Translations under genes and position numbers: made by a program
The notes under the pieces: model-generated
Seen by the model: the letters and a program-made list of their open reading frames with translations, nothing else
Told to the model about the DNA's origin: nothing
The model's database searches: none
Shown: piece by piece, positions 32,267-47,300 of the stretch
Layout: the number at the start of each line of letters is the position of its first letter
Numbering within the stretch: the stretch's first letter is position 1
From: Malania oleifera
Taxonomy: Eukaryota; Streptophyta; Magnoliopsida; Santalales; Ximeniaceae
NCBI RefSeq assembly: GCF_029873635.1
Contig: NC_080423.1
Span: 100,254,991 to 100,318,990, forward strand
Direction of reading: 5' to 3'
DNA: 64,000 bases

Positions 32267-34263
32267 CATAATGAAATTTGGGAGTAGTTATTTTGTTTCT
32301 TATTATGAACTCATAAAATATTTCATATTATTATTTATTTTATAGTAACAATGTAATTTCTCGTATAATTAATTTTAACTAACTAAAATTAATTTTTTTT
32401 TGAAAATAAACATTGTGCAAATTAAATGTAACCTTAAATAAAATTTAAACCACTAATTAGGGTGAAATCTAGAATTTGATGTGAATTTAAGGTACGAAGT
32501 GAGATTTTATGTTCTTAGTCTATAATTTTTTTCTATTTGAAAAATTATTTCATAACTTGCTCCAAGCTTTAGCATTATTTTGGCATTTTAATTAGGAGTG
32601 GATGATATCACCAAAATTATAGATAGTAGTAGATCCAAAATCCCGTGGAGATAACATATTTACATTTGCACGAAATGAAATGTATTAAAGTGTTTTTTAA
32701 AAAATATTTTGAATAATGTTTTATATTAAATAGTAATCTTAGGTTGGATCAATTTTGTTAGTATGATTTTTTTTTTATAATTTTAAATGTTGTCACTTAC
32801 CTGCACTAATTTATAATTAATTTATTATTATTTATGTTCTTTGACATTGATTTTTAACATCTTAAAATATTTATTTAAATAATGAAATAATTACCTTATA
32901 AATAAACTTTAAAAAAATAAAAAAAATAAAAGACTTTGCAAGTTATTAACCCTTTCTATGGAGAGGTCATGAGCTTGGATTTGAATTGGATTTAGAGAAG
33001 ATGTAATCTAAAATTGTATTATAATTTATCCAAATTCATTTAAATCAAAATCCAATTTTCAAAATTCATGCTCCTAAATGTAGCATAAGAGAAAATATTT
33101 TAACAAGTTCATTAAAATTTTTTTTTTTTTGGAATAATAAAAATTTTATTTAAGTGGATATATAAAAAGAATATTCACAAAGAAAATGATACTATTCAAG
33201 AATAGATGTACTATATATTTAGGGTTGAATATGCCCAAATCCCTAATTTTTTTTACAAAATTACTCTTCAACCATCAAAGTTTCCTTGTTAGGTTTGAAC
33301 GAAATGCAATACAATTTTTATATTACATTTTACTCGCGTTACACAAATCTAAATCTAAAATTCAAATCCAAAGCCTCAAATATGATGTTAAAGTTTCAAC
33401 TTCAACATTGACGGGATCCTGCAGAAATTATTGAATTGGATAAGATATAAAAAATCAAGAATCAAGCTAAACTTTAAGGAATGATATTTGATTTAATTGA
33501 ACTTTAGAGATCAGAAAGCAATTAAAATATATTTAATTGGTTGTGACGAAAATATATGCAGTTTTCCTTTAAAAAAACACACACAGAAATATAATCCTGA
33601 AAAATGCCAGAGACCTAAAAACTCTCAGCAAAGAGAATATAATCCTGTGTCCACCCCCATGCATGAACTACTGCAAAAGCTTCATTCCCTTTTCTCCAAG
33701 CAGATCTGGGCATTTGCACTGCTAGCATTCTAATTTTAAAGAAAAATTAATACAATTTATCATATTAAAACTAAATCATTTTCTCACACATTGCCTGTGC
33801 CACCACCTTGCAATGATGGATGAACATATACAGCACATTTCTATGTTCTTGTTCCTCAAAGCACAGTTCTTTGAACTTTTTCATTTCTAAACATCTCCTG
33901 CAAATGAGGCAGAAACAAGAAAATCGATGGAAACAAGTCTTCTTTTCTGATAAACTTGTCATTACATGAGCTGCGTGCCCTTTCTGGTTACATACACAAA
34001 AAATACATCTAGTGAACATATTACCATAACAAGTTCAACTTACGGCTATTGCTTGATTACAACCATTTCTGGAATGTGCACTCCTGAACCAAAGTATGGC
34101 TGTCCCGAGGCTTTCCGCTGCGTACTTGAAACCTAGGAACATGACAATTTTGATCAGTAATTGTATTAAAAAGCTGGCATGGTGATCTTTGAATCTGTAA
34201 AATTGAGTGTTGCATTCAGGCTCAACATAGAACCTTATATCACATAATCAGAGGGTAAAAATT
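32267..34263. other. AT-rich region and 3' flank of the transporter gene
   Basis: No coding gene was recognised. 32270-33500 is strongly AT-rich. The part next to 34263 should contain the 3' UTR of the minus-strand transporter gene; its extent cannot be fixed by eye. Confidence 0.45.
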
Positions 34264-35340
34264 CTATAGGAGTTTGGCCTCAATTTCCTCGAGACTCAGT
34301 CCCTTTGTCTCCGGCACTATGAAGAATATGAACAAAAGAGACAATACAGTAATTGCTGCAAATACATAGAACAAAATTCCTGCTCCCAGCAATGCCTGTA
34401 ACCATAAGTGAGGTAATGATCAATGGATCTTCTAAACACAAAAATTTGTCAGTCAAAAATAGTAAGTGATATGTTTGACTCAATGGTTGGTAAACATAAA
34501 CAGAAGAAAAGAAAACATATGGAGCATCAATGATAAAGATATCAATATATTGAATACTAATTTGAGAACAAAATAAAACATGTGCCCTCACCAAAATTAA
34601 TAAGAATCTGCAGACATAAAACAGAAAGATAAAATTTTTTTGGAAAGCATAGATCCAAGCATTTCAGGATTTGTTAATAAATGAAGAATTTTTACACTCA
34701 GGAATACTTGAGGGCTGTATCTTAATGGCTATAACATTTTGCACGAATCATTAACTATAATTTATGACCACAATTGGACACTCCAAGATTGAAGCTGTAA
34801 TCAGGATGTCATTAAATGGGATTCAGAAATCATACAATATGTCCCAGTTGAATCGTTCCATGCATCAGGGAGTAAATTTGAAACTTAGAAAATTGCAAAA
34901 TATAGATGTTGAATAAAATCTTAGATATAAATATATGCTTTCAGACAGCCAGACCAAAAGAACAAAACAAAGCATTATCCCACTATTCTTCTTCAAAAGG
35001 GAAATTTATTTTTTTCTATAAATTTGAGCAATTAAAGTACACATATTTTGTTATATGATACCCATCACTTAGAAGTCGAACCATTCTAACCCTACATTCT
35101 TTTTACCACTACTTACATCCCTTTACTCTTACCATGAACCAATTCACTTGCTTACAACTACAGTATATTGCCCATCTTCACAAAACAATAACCAAGCCTC
35201 AGGTCACATCAGACAGGGATCATGCGCATTATCAGCCATTACACACAATCTAGGAAAATATTCTTGAAATGCTGGGAGTGCAATCAGATCCTCACTCACT
35301 ATCTCACTCTTTAAGTTATTCCAGGTCTACTTCCCCACCT

Positions 35341-35373
<33 letters not shown>

Positions 35374-38300
35374 ACAACTAAACCACTGATGGAGAATTAT
35401 TTTATCTATGTTGCCACCAGTTCCCTTATCTTGTACAAGGTGCCACACCACAGGCATGTTCATTCCTTCCTATATCATTTATGTGGCATTTGATTGGCAG
35501 AATCAAGTGTTGAATGGAATTAGAATTCAGACCTTGATTCTCATTCCAATGTTTAGGTTACAAAAATAAAGGCAGAATTGCATTTCGTGCAGAATGCTAA
35601 TTCCTCCATTTAACAGAATGCTGATTCTGTCTCCTATCAGTAGGAATTACAATTCCACTCCTGACTTCCCCCTTTCTCAAAGACCATTATAAATTCCATA
35701 TAAACCCAAGCACTAAAGGGATCAAAACACCTTAATCTCTTGTTCAAATCTGAAGCCCATCTCTCTTTTTTGAACTGCTAGCCTTATGCTATGGTTCTCC
35801 TCCCACTCTGGTTGCATCATCTCCCGCTCCTGTGCTGATGGTGCACCAGACACTGCTACTACAGTGACTCTGTTTGGGTGCATCAACTAATCTACTACTA
35901 CCTAAGAACCTCCTCTCAAAATACGGATTAGTTGACGCACCGATAAAATACTTGACTAGCACCCTCTTTTCCCATATATCAATGGCCTTTGGGTCCCCAC
36001 ACTTCTTTCTCATTTGACATTCTCTAAGGAAGCATTCCTCCTTCTTTGGTACCTTGCAAGGACCTACCGTCCCTCCTTTGCGAATTCACACCTTTAAGCA
36101 CAAAATTGGGTTGATACAAGGAAAAGCCTATGCCACATAAATCCGGACATATTATCACAAGATTTATTCAACTTAGTGTACTTTTAGGATGACAGAAGAG
36201 CCAAAAACTCTCATTACCTAGTCTTTTTTTCCTCATTTCTACAGTACCTACCTAATGAACAGGTTGACACTTTATTATGTGGAACAAACAGAGAGTAATG
36301 GGACCATTGAGGACCTAGAAATAATGGCAGTCTACCCAGATGAAGAAGAAAAGGAATACAAGATGAGAATGGACCGACTATTTCATTAGAAGGAATCCCT
36401 CCAAGCCAATGGAGGAATAAAATCTTCAAACTCCATGCTTGGTGCACCGTAGAATTAATGAAAGAGGGAATTACCCTCAAAGAAATCATTGGAAGGGCTG
36501 TCTCCAAGTTCATTGGAAGATTAATAATCTGGTGGATAAACCTTGGAGATTACAAGCAGTTGCAAATATCACAAGTGTCGAACCTTGATGTCTCCATCTC
36601 CACAATCATTGAAGAATTATGTGGTGCCTAGGAGGATCATGTCACTCAAGCCAGAGAAAAATATTTCAAGATTAAATGCTGCTCACTTAAAAAAAAGAGA
36701 TCTAAAAAAGCATTATAATCTTATCTCTGAAAGATATTATACTCTTTGCGGACCAGATGACATCAACCTCAAGCAAGCTTATCTTAATAGCTTGCTTGAT
36801 CCATTAGGAGAAGAAGTCCTCCGAAAACTTCAAATAAGAGGAGGAAGGACTGGAAACCTTGGATCATTTTGTGATTTCCATTATCAATGGTGTGGCTAAG
36901 GATGCCATCTTGGATTTCACTAGGAAGGGTCTGGACAAGTTGTGAAAGGGATGAGGAGGATGAGGATGGGTTTGGGGATTTGTTGATTTTAAGAGGAAGT
37001 CACTAAGGATGTTGTGCTTCCCTTTGATGTGTTTTACTTCAAATTTATACTGTGAAAACCAGTTCGCCCATATGAGAAGTTGTCCTTGAGGGAGGATCTT
37101 CTGCTTGAATTGCATCATTTTTGGAAAGGAGGACATATCCATTTCAATTGCAAAAATATGTCCAATCAGATGGAATTCAAACTTTTCAATCCCTCTTCTT
37201 ACTGCCAATATCTCTTTTAATGTGGAGTGATCGTGCAATTTTGATTCTTTGAATGCTCCACTCTTGCATCCACAGATATGTCTAGTCCCGTCTTCTTTTT
37301 CCTCAGTAAAGGCTGCTCCCCACTAGTAATCATTAGCATCAGTCTGCAAGATTCTCTTTCCTTTGTTAGGAATCTGGAGTGGTGGTAATTTTATGGTCAT
37401 TTATTTGAGTGATTTTACCGCCTCTGTGTGTTTAGTTTCCCAAGGGATCACATCTTTCCTTTTCAAAAGTTGGTGGAGTGGTACTGTGTAAATTGCCAGC
37501 TTTGGGACAAAGTTTGCCATGTAATTGACAATACCAAGGAACTGCTACAATTGTTTTGTCATCATCCGGCTATCTAAAAAGGTGCTGAGTTGTGTAGCAA
37601 TATGTGGTTGCAACTCATATTTCCCTTGGCTAATCTTCATCCCAAGAAAATCAACTGTTTCAACACCAATAATCATTTTCCTTTTTGATAGCATAATTCT
37701 GTAATGCTCCACAATATCAGTGAACAGATTCAGAAGCTTAACATAGGATGCTGTGTCTTTTGAAAATAGAAGGATATCATCAATATAGATCAGGGCATGA
37801 TGAAGTATGGGCTAGAAGATTTTGATCATTGCCTTTTGGAATATGGACGGGGCCACTTTGAGTCTGAATGACATGACAGTCCATTAGTAGTGGAAATTAG
37901 GTATGCAGAAGGCCATCTTGGGCCTATCATCTGGATGGATGCCCAATTGCCAAAAGCCTGCTTTCAAATCAAATTTTGAAAAAACTTAGGCCTCCGATAA
38001 TTGTGAAAATAGGCTGACCCTGTTTGGCAATAGGAACTTGTCATCAGCAAGAAAATGGTTGAGGGGCTGGTAGTTGATGATGAGCCTAAGCTTTCCTTGA
38101 GATGTTCAACCCTTTTGTTGACATAGAAAGCTTCACAAGCCCACTATGACCTTGTTGGTTCGATAAGCCCTTCTTCTTGAAGTTGGGCCAACTCATTCTG
38201 GGCCAAAGAATAGTGCTCTGGATTCATCCCCTTGTAACTGGCTTTAGTTGGGTTGATATTTTCATTCTTTTTGAAAGGGAGACTGACAAAGAACTCTAGA

Positions 38301-41300
38301 TTCTTCCATAATTTGCTAGAGCATTCTGTTTTGGGCTATAGCATTTTCTGACTGTCAATTTAGAGTTGCTTCTGTTGGGGATACCTGCTTAGTAAAAAGA
38401 ATATGTCGGTGACATATTCCAAGATGCCATGGCATATTCCCTCGCTTCTCATCTATATAAAGGAGGTTTCAGCCTCTAGCCAAGTGGAGCAAATGAGAGC
38501 AAAGAAGTCTCTTGTAAAGGTGCCCTTGACCTGTTTGAAGGCTGAGGAAGGTTGTGTTTTAGTGGCTCAATAGGATGACTCAAGCATCAATTCGTTGACA
38601 AGGGGTACTCGCAAACATATGGTATTGACTATTTTGACATTGCTCAACTAAATTATGTTCGTGTATTGACGCAGTTAATCTTGATTGACCCTTATACCAA
38701 ATGGATGTGAAGAAGTATGAATATTTGCACGAGAAATACATAGAACAACCTCTTGAGTATGATGCTTGGGGAAGATGGTAAGGCATGCAGGTTGCGTAAG
38801 GCCATTTATGGTCTTAAGCAGTCACCTCAAGCCTAGCCTGAAAATTTCATATGGTGGTCTCTACATTTAATTTTGTCTAGTATTCCTCTGAGGCTCTAAC
38901 TATAGAACTTCTCTTTTAATTTTAAAGGCATTCTACAAACACAAAACATGCTCAAAAGCACTTTTCTTTAGCCTTTTCACCTGAAGTTTGCAAAATCATC
39001 TTAGAGAAAAGCATCTTCGACAAGTTCTCTTCTTAGCATTAATTGGTTCAATGCCTAATTTAGAATGATTACATCATTCATAATTCTATTTTTTTCTTTG
39101 AACTCCTTTTCTTGTCTTGCTAGTAATACTCTCACCACCATCATTTTAGATAAGTTTATTTAATTAGCATCATCCCTTAACCAGAAACAAAAAAGATAAA
39201 AGAAAAAAGAGAAAACAAACTAAAAAAATTTAAGAAACCCTTTTTAAGCCCCACCCACCATAATTAATCAAACATTTTAAATTTTCTAACTCAGAGTGGC
39301 TTTGCGACCTTCCTTTCTTACTCTACCATAACCCAACCTTAATTCCTAACTATCAATTTCAAGCCCATGCTCTCTAAAGATTGAGCTTCATCATCCTTGT
39401 CATCTACGTCCAGCCTTGGCATACTTGGAGCTGGGTAAGATATTATCTCCCATAAATTTTCATACTACCCCTTAATCAGACTGCTAGTGTGAAATATTTT
39501 TCCATCACTAAAAATAGCCATTGAATCCTTAAAATTGGCCTTTTTTAATAATAATAAAACTTATATTATGTGATCTAACATGCATGTGAAGTGTGAAGGA
39601 ATAAACAAGCAAGAGTCAAATTCATTCAAAAATGAGTTAACCATAAGGGTCCAAGCCAATTCAAAAGATTCTGAAATTGAAAAAGAAAGAAGTTGCGGGC
39701 CTTCCAAAATGAGCTAGAGTTGAATCACCATATTATTATCCCAGGCTGCAAAAAATGAATGAGAATCGACCTACTGTTGTGAGCAGTGACCCAAAATAAC
39801 CATACTGCTTATTACCCATAGAATTCTAGTTGACTCAAGCAGAATTTCCAGAAATAATATTTGAAGTTTATTTGATTTCATTTGTGGATTATTTTCTTCA
39901 AAAATCAAGTTCAAATGTTTTGTGTTGAAGAATATATAAATACCAAAAACAATTGAAGCATCTGATATAAAATTTTCATAAAGATCAAATTATTTGATTT
40001 TGTTACAGGTTGCTTCATTTATTTAGCAATATTATTGTGTGTTACTGCTGTACTAGTAAGTGTGAGTTAGCAAGGGTATGACGGTCATCATAGTTTACAT
40101 AGAACACATTATAAATAGAGGGGGACCTATTTGCTGCTTTTTAGGTCTTCAAACTTGCACAACACTTTAACATTGCTGGGAGATTCTGGGTTCTAGTCTT
40201 GTTGCCCACATTTACTGTGATGATTGAAAATTATCTTATTCCCTATAATGGGCGTCCTTTATTGTTTTTCTATCTCTCCACACGCAATCAGGCTGCTTGT
40301 GCAGAGGAGTGTTAAAACTTGATATACATTGTTGGCCCACAACCTAATAGCTTAAGCTTTTAGGTAAAGTCGTAATCTAACAGCAGGAAAATGAAATTTC
40401 AGTAATCTCACATTTCCCTAGGAATGAAGGATTTCCGCAAAACATTAAAATCCCATTCCCATGGATCTCTTCATGGGAAATCGGATTTCCCATGGGCAGC
40501 CAACTTTTAGGATTATCTTCACTATTTTGGCCAAGGACATTAAGGCCCCAGTAATATAAGATTATTACACATAATTATTATATTTATAAAAACAACTTTA
40601 ATATTGAAAATAGAAAGCAATAAAAATAACAGTGATATTATTATTACGTTATTGGGTTTTTTTTTTAATTATTTGCAATGGTTGAAATTTCAATCACGTG
40701 GATTAAATTTGGTTCATATTCTTAGTAAGTTTTTGTGCTGAAAAATATGATTATTCTTCATATGTTGTTCCATAGACAGGTTAAGGGTATAATCATACTT
40801 CTAAAATTCTAATCAGGACATGGCCATCATGTATACATCCCTGCAAGTCTTACAATGCAAATCAAAATAAAAATATTCCCATGGGGCGAGCATCCCATTC
40901 CCATAGAATATCATTCTCAGAGAATGTTTTGGATCCCATGAACCAAACGACATTGAGTGAAGAAGACACAAGTCTTGGTTCTAGACTTTGGAGTGCCAAA
41001 AATAGGAGCTGAAGGATGGTTGCTGGAGGCATGTAGCAGACAAGAATCAACATAATCAAAAGGAAGGTAACTTTGCACTCCCAAGAATCTGGGATCAGGC
41101 TCCAATTGGGTTTTAACCCACTAAGGCGTGAAGACCTCTCAATTTTTGCCTCTGTTTGGGACCTCATTTTTTTTTTTTATATATAAACAAAGAAGTTTTA
41201 TTAGAGAGGGCAGCATGTACAAGAATAAATAAAAAAAAAACAGGGAGGATAAACCCTTAATTACAAATTGAAGTCTAAGCCCAAAACCAAACTCAAGGCA

Positions 41301-44300
41301 ATAGAGCCAGCCAGTCCCCTGCATGTCTTCCAAAGAGACGTGGTGAAAAAATCCATTTGCTAACACCCACAATGATGAAAGATACGTCACTTGCTCACTG
41401 TACTCCAAATCAAGTTATTAGAGATAGCCACTCCTTTGTCTATTGGATGGGGGATATGCCTTTGTCTATCAAATTTCCTCGACTTTTTCGTTTATCAAAT
41501 CTCCATGACACCCCTATTTCTGCTTTTCTTCTTCCGCATACAGAAAGGCATTTATGGAATTTCCATTTTGGGAGAAGTCTTAATGAGTTGGCCCTTTTGA
41601 CTAGGCTGCTTGACTCTTTTCATACTCATTTGGGGAGTGACAAAAGGGTTTGGAGCTTAGACACTTCTGTGGAATTCTCTTGTAAATCTTTTTTCTCTTG
41701 TTTGACTTGTGAGTTGTGACCCTGATAAATTTACTTGAAAGAATTAATACCAATGACTTGTTTCAGAAGAGAAGCCCCAATAAAGCCCTGTCATGGACAT
41801 TTGTGTCCTTTGCTTGAGGAGTGGAGAGACTTGTGCATATTTGTTTCTTCATTGTCCTTACACGATGGCTATTTGGAATAAATTATTTGGTAGATTTGGT
41901 GAGAACTGGGTTTCTCCATCCACATTGAAGACATTTTGTACCATCATGTTTAGAGGCTTTGGTAAAGGAAAGGATAGGAAATCTTTATGGTGGCGCTCTA
42001 TTAAGGGTATAATTTGGTGTATTCAAATGTTTTTTGAACTCATGAATGTTGGCATGCTCTTATGGGTATATTGGGTTTCTCGTGAACATGCTTCATCGCA
42101 GCAAAGTACTTGTGACAGACACTCCTGCCTCCTGGCGGTTGAACTGTTGAAAGTTCTTTAGGGGGAGAGCAAGTTAGGTTAGTAAAGTATTAGAGCTCTG
42201 CATTGCCCAGATCTTCTTATAAATATCAAGGTGCATACACATTCATGCAACTTGGGGTCCCAACAAATTCCACAACAAGAAGCCAATCAATGCATCTTCC
42301 TTAACCCACAGGCCACACCTCCTTCCATTTGTCATCAACAGGTCTGGAGTGAAAGAGAGATGTCCATCAGGTCTGATATCATGGCTTACCAAAGAATTTG
42401 AACCATGACGAACCAAATTGGAGCAAAAATAGGCTTTGGTGAAGCCTCACATGCCAGTGCATGGCATTGAATCTGTCAGCCTGCAATCAGCGTGCGAGTC
42501 AGTGAGAGGGCTGCCAGAGATTTAATTTCAAGGTTGGGGAGAACGCTGATATCTGGGAAGGATTTGGTGTTGATTTTTTCAAAGGCTGATGGGATCTTGT
42601 TGAAAAGAACAGATGGTGGCATTAAGCGTTCTTCCAGGGACTGACAGTGATCTGAGGTGCAAAAAGTACTCCTAGGATGAGAGAAAGGCATAGGACTAAG
42701 GGATTCAGGGTTTGGTTTGGCAATGGCAGTGGCTCTGTAAGGATCTAGGTCTAAGAACCATGCTTTGATACCATGTTGAAGAATTGCAGTAACTAGAGAA
42801 CCTAAACAAAACCTACATCTCCAACTCTATTTACAATATATCTCATGTACACAAAAATGGCAATTGTATCCTCACTAACATCTGGTAACAAGTAACATAA
42901 CAGACAGTAGCTTGTAACAGATAGTGCAAGTATAAAAGATGTAAAAATTTTCAAATTTATAGGAAAGACCCCAGAGAAAATATAGTAATATAATAAGTTA
43001 CATACCTTTAAAGGGGAAAATGCAAATGTTACTATTGCATTTGCGCCAAAATTCACAAGCACAGCTATACTTAATCCCCGCCCTCTTAAGCGTAAGGGGA
43101 AAATCTCTGAAATCATCAGCCAACCAATAGGACCAAATGATAACTGCAAAAACCATTTTTCATAGTTGTGTGAATATAACACTAAAAAAATACCCAAATA
43201 TAAAATTCTAAGCAAAAAGGAGAGGAAGATCATAATCGAATACTCTAATATAGCTAAAATACAAATTATAACATACATTAATCTGTGGTGCACATGTGAT
43301 TATGTATTTATTTATTTATTCAAAAAAGGGCCTGAAATTGTTACTGCTGCAATTTTTTTCTTTCCAAAGCTCAATCTTGATGATTGCAAATGTTGAAGGA
43401 AGTAACTTTTTGTCTTCTAATCTTGTAATCTTCCATATAATTTTCTACCCAGAATCTGTAGCCTTTTCAATGCCTTAATAGATATTGGATTTATCAGGAT
43501 TGCTAGTCCCGTCCATCCATCAGGAGAGGAAATAAAGAGCAGCTGTTCTCTGTTTCATCATTAGCTACACATTCAGATGGCAAAAATACTACAATGGGAC
43601 AAAAATGGTAGGTAGAAAATTATGCCAATAATGAAAAGGAGAGAATGAGTGTCCTTTTTTGATAATATACACGTATACAACAGCCATCATAACTCATAAT
43701 GTAACATTAATTACCTCATTCCAGATTTAGACATCATTCAAATATCCATGTATTTTCATCAAAATTTAAAATTAAAGAAAGTATTCTGACATAGGACAAC
43801 AACTATCAAACTGAAATTGAATGTTGCCTACCAGTTCAAAGTTGTGGGTTAAAAAATGGTTTGGGACCGTAAACAGTAACAAAGGCAATCTCAGGAATCA
43901 TGACAATGTCATGTTTAGCATTTGATGGAGAATGAATTGTGCATGGCAAAGTTGGGGCAATTTTTATCTTGTGATGGTAAATTTGGTCAAGTTTGAGATT
44001 TCTAGGACTCAGAGATGTTCTTAGGCAACATATCCAGGGCTAGGGTTTCCAAACAGCACAGTTGCTGGAAATTTCTCTAAACTCATTCCCATTAAATTAA
44101 AATATTACACAGGTATATACTCTTGAAAGATTCCTAATTCTGACAGGATAATAACCCCAAATAAAAACTTCACAAATAGAAGCTTTGCCATATTAAACAA
44201 GACTTCTTACATCTTACTAATAAACACTACATAAAAAATAAATAAACATTACATAGAAGCACAATAAGTGAAATAGCTACTAATATAGACACAAGGACAA

Positions 44301-47300
44301 AGTTTACAGCCCATGTGCAGCAAATACACTCAAAATATCCCTATGTTAGGAATATACGAACAAATTCCCGAAACCTGTGAGAAACAAATAGAGAAAGAAT
44401 AACGCCAAAGAAAAATTCAATCACACGCACAAGACAATATTTACGTGATTCGGCAATTTTGCCTACGTCCACGGAGTTGCAAGGATTTCAATATTATCAG
44501 GAAGAAAGCACAGAGAGTGTGGCGATACAATTCTCTCGCTCTCGCTCTCTCTCGCGGATACAACCACACTGACCCTAATCACCCGAAAGCACCCTTTTTA
44601 TATGTTGCGCCTAGGGTTCCGTTCCGAATGGGCTCCAAAAAATTTTCCCCGGGGGCAACGCCCACGAGTACGGCTTGTACCTCACGGCCCAAGCCTTCAC
44701 TCCATGGACTAAGCCTTAGGATAGAAATCTCTAATTAAACAGAGGTCAGGTCGTCATCCAAATTAAGACGCAACTAGGCTCCACAAAAGCCCAACATCCC
44801 TACTCTATAAAATTAAAGAAAATATAATAAAATGAGTAGCATACTAAAAAAAACATAACTTGTAACGAGTTACTGCACAAATTAAATAAAGGTCTCGAGC
44901 ATGCTTCACATAAAATGTAAACTTCTAGATTTCATATAGTTCCATTTGTTCAGAAGGAGAACAATATTGAGGAAGAGAAATTTCGCCCCCACTCCCTCTC
45001 CACTGAATCAGTTTCCCTCAAAAAAAAAAAAAGAACCAATTGGACTACTAGTAGGCAACAACATTGAATAATTTGTATCACATAAGATTACTGAGGCAGT
45101 TCTATTCAATTCAATGGAAGGGTAGATCTGTCATCAAAGAAAAGTTCCCATTCTTGTGCTGCAAACAAAAGTAATGGGATATTTTCCAATATCATTTTCA
45201 GGAATTACTTTAAAGTTGATATGAACAAAATTTAATGTTCTTGTGGTGCAAGCAAAACACTTTTTTGTCTTTCCCACTGCTATTTATGAGAATATTTTTT
45301 ATTTTATTTTAAATCCAAATAAGGCCAGCCTATTTGTACATATGTACAGCTATTTTCCCATGTGGAGCTATTTCATACTAGAGTTTAAATTTCTCGTCAT
45401 TAGAAAACTTTGAACTCCATGAAAATAACATATCCATGGAAAAACAAGAAAAAATCTAGCATACCTGGTAACACCCAACATACAACAGCAGTGCAACAAC
45501 AGCCACATAAGGTGCATCATCTAGGAAAAGGTAATATGATCCCAGAAGGAATAAAGAAATCCCCTGTCAACATGAAGTATAGAATTATTAGGGACTATTC
45601 AAAATATTAGCATTATCGAGTTGTATTATTGATGTATTGGGAAATTCCACACCTTCCAGGTAAGGTTAGGCAAGCAAACTGAACGCAGTAATCAATCCAA
45701 CATATTCATCTCAGCATCAGCGTTAATACAAGTACAAGACTTCCCCAAGAAAACAGAAAGGACTTACCATGCCAGAAACACCTCCAAGTAGTAAAGGCCT
45801 TCTTCCAAATTTATCAACCACAAGAACAGCTGTTCCAGTCATAATCAACTACAAAAACAACGGGGAAAAAACAAAAGAAAAGGTCAGACATTTGAAAACA
45901 GGAATCATCAAGTACCATGCTTCTGTTATAACCTTGGCAAAATGGGCTCGTGTAGCTCTTTGTGTGTGTGTGTTTTGGGTGTGGTGTGGGACATGGAATG
46001 CAATTGATCCATCACTCAGGCAGGCAAGCATGAAAAAACTCCACATTTCAACATGACAGAGTTTCAGCGAGACTATTAAGACAACATAGTTTTTGGTAAG
46101 CGTAAAACATCTAGAGCCACCTAAATGATGACATAATTAACTGTGAAGGTACAGCATCAAGCATTCAATTTTTTTTTTTTTTTTTAAAAAGGAGCAACAC
46201 TTCTAAAGCACCAGCAACTGCATTAATCAGTTGAAGATAGCCATCCACCCAGTTGTGCAAGTACAACACATTAGATAGCGCTCCATTCCAGTTGACATAC
46301 ACAACAGGACATGTGTGTACTTTACTCTGGAAATTGTGAAGCAAAACTAAATGAATTAATTGGTTAACAAATCTTTGCAACACTATATTAAAAAATAGAG
46401 AATGCCATAGGAGTGGAGGAAAAGAACAATAATTCCTTTATACAAAAACAGAAGTGATATTCAAAATTGTAATAACTACCTCGAAATCAAACTTATGAAT
46501 CATATGATGAAATAGTGGGAAAGGGTAATTGAAAAGAATAAGGTTAGAAACAAGGGCCTCACAGAATCAATTCAGTTTTATGCCTAGGAGGTAAATAACA
46601 TAAGCTATTCATCTTCTAAGAAGGTTAATGAAAAACATTAGGAAAAAGAAGAGGGATTTGCATATGGTTTTTTTATTAAGCTTGAGAAAGCATATTATAG
46701 AATACATAGGAAAGCCCTTTAGTGGGTTTTGGAAAAGAAGGGAGTATGCAGTAGATATGTTGAAGTCATTAAGGATATGTATAATAGCATAACGGCCAAC
46801 GTTAGGACTGAAAGAGGAGAGTCTAAATAATTTCCAATCACAGTAAGGATACATCAAGGATCTATGTTGAGCCCGTATCTTTTCACTTTAGTGATTGATG
46901 AACTCACTAATGAGATCCAATGGTGTATATTGCTTACCGATGATATTGTTCAAATTGATGAAATTAGGAGTGGAGTAGAATATAAGTTAGAACTATGGCA
47001 AAAAACTTTAGAGTCAAGAGGCTTTAGAATGAGTAGAAATAAGACAAAATATATGAAACTTCCGCCAAGTAAGGGAGAATATTGGAGATAAGATTAAAAT
47101 TTTAAAATCAAGAAATTAAATGTACTAGTAGATTTTGATATCTTAGATCTATCATGTAAACAGGAGGAGAGATCAAAGAGGATGCAATACATAGAGTAAC
47201 AGCGGGCTGGATAGAACAAAGTAGTGCTGCAAGCATGTTGTGTGATTATAGAATACCTCTAAAATTAAAAGGAAAGTTTTATAGGACAGCTATAAGACCA

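Noticed and set aside
35470-35710. Possible MITE with GCATTTGATTGG-like ends
   Set aside because: Inverted ends and target duplication could not be matched convincingly by eye.
35789-36013. 74-codon minus-strand open frame
   Set aside because: Within the transporter intron and unrecognised; no supporting structure.
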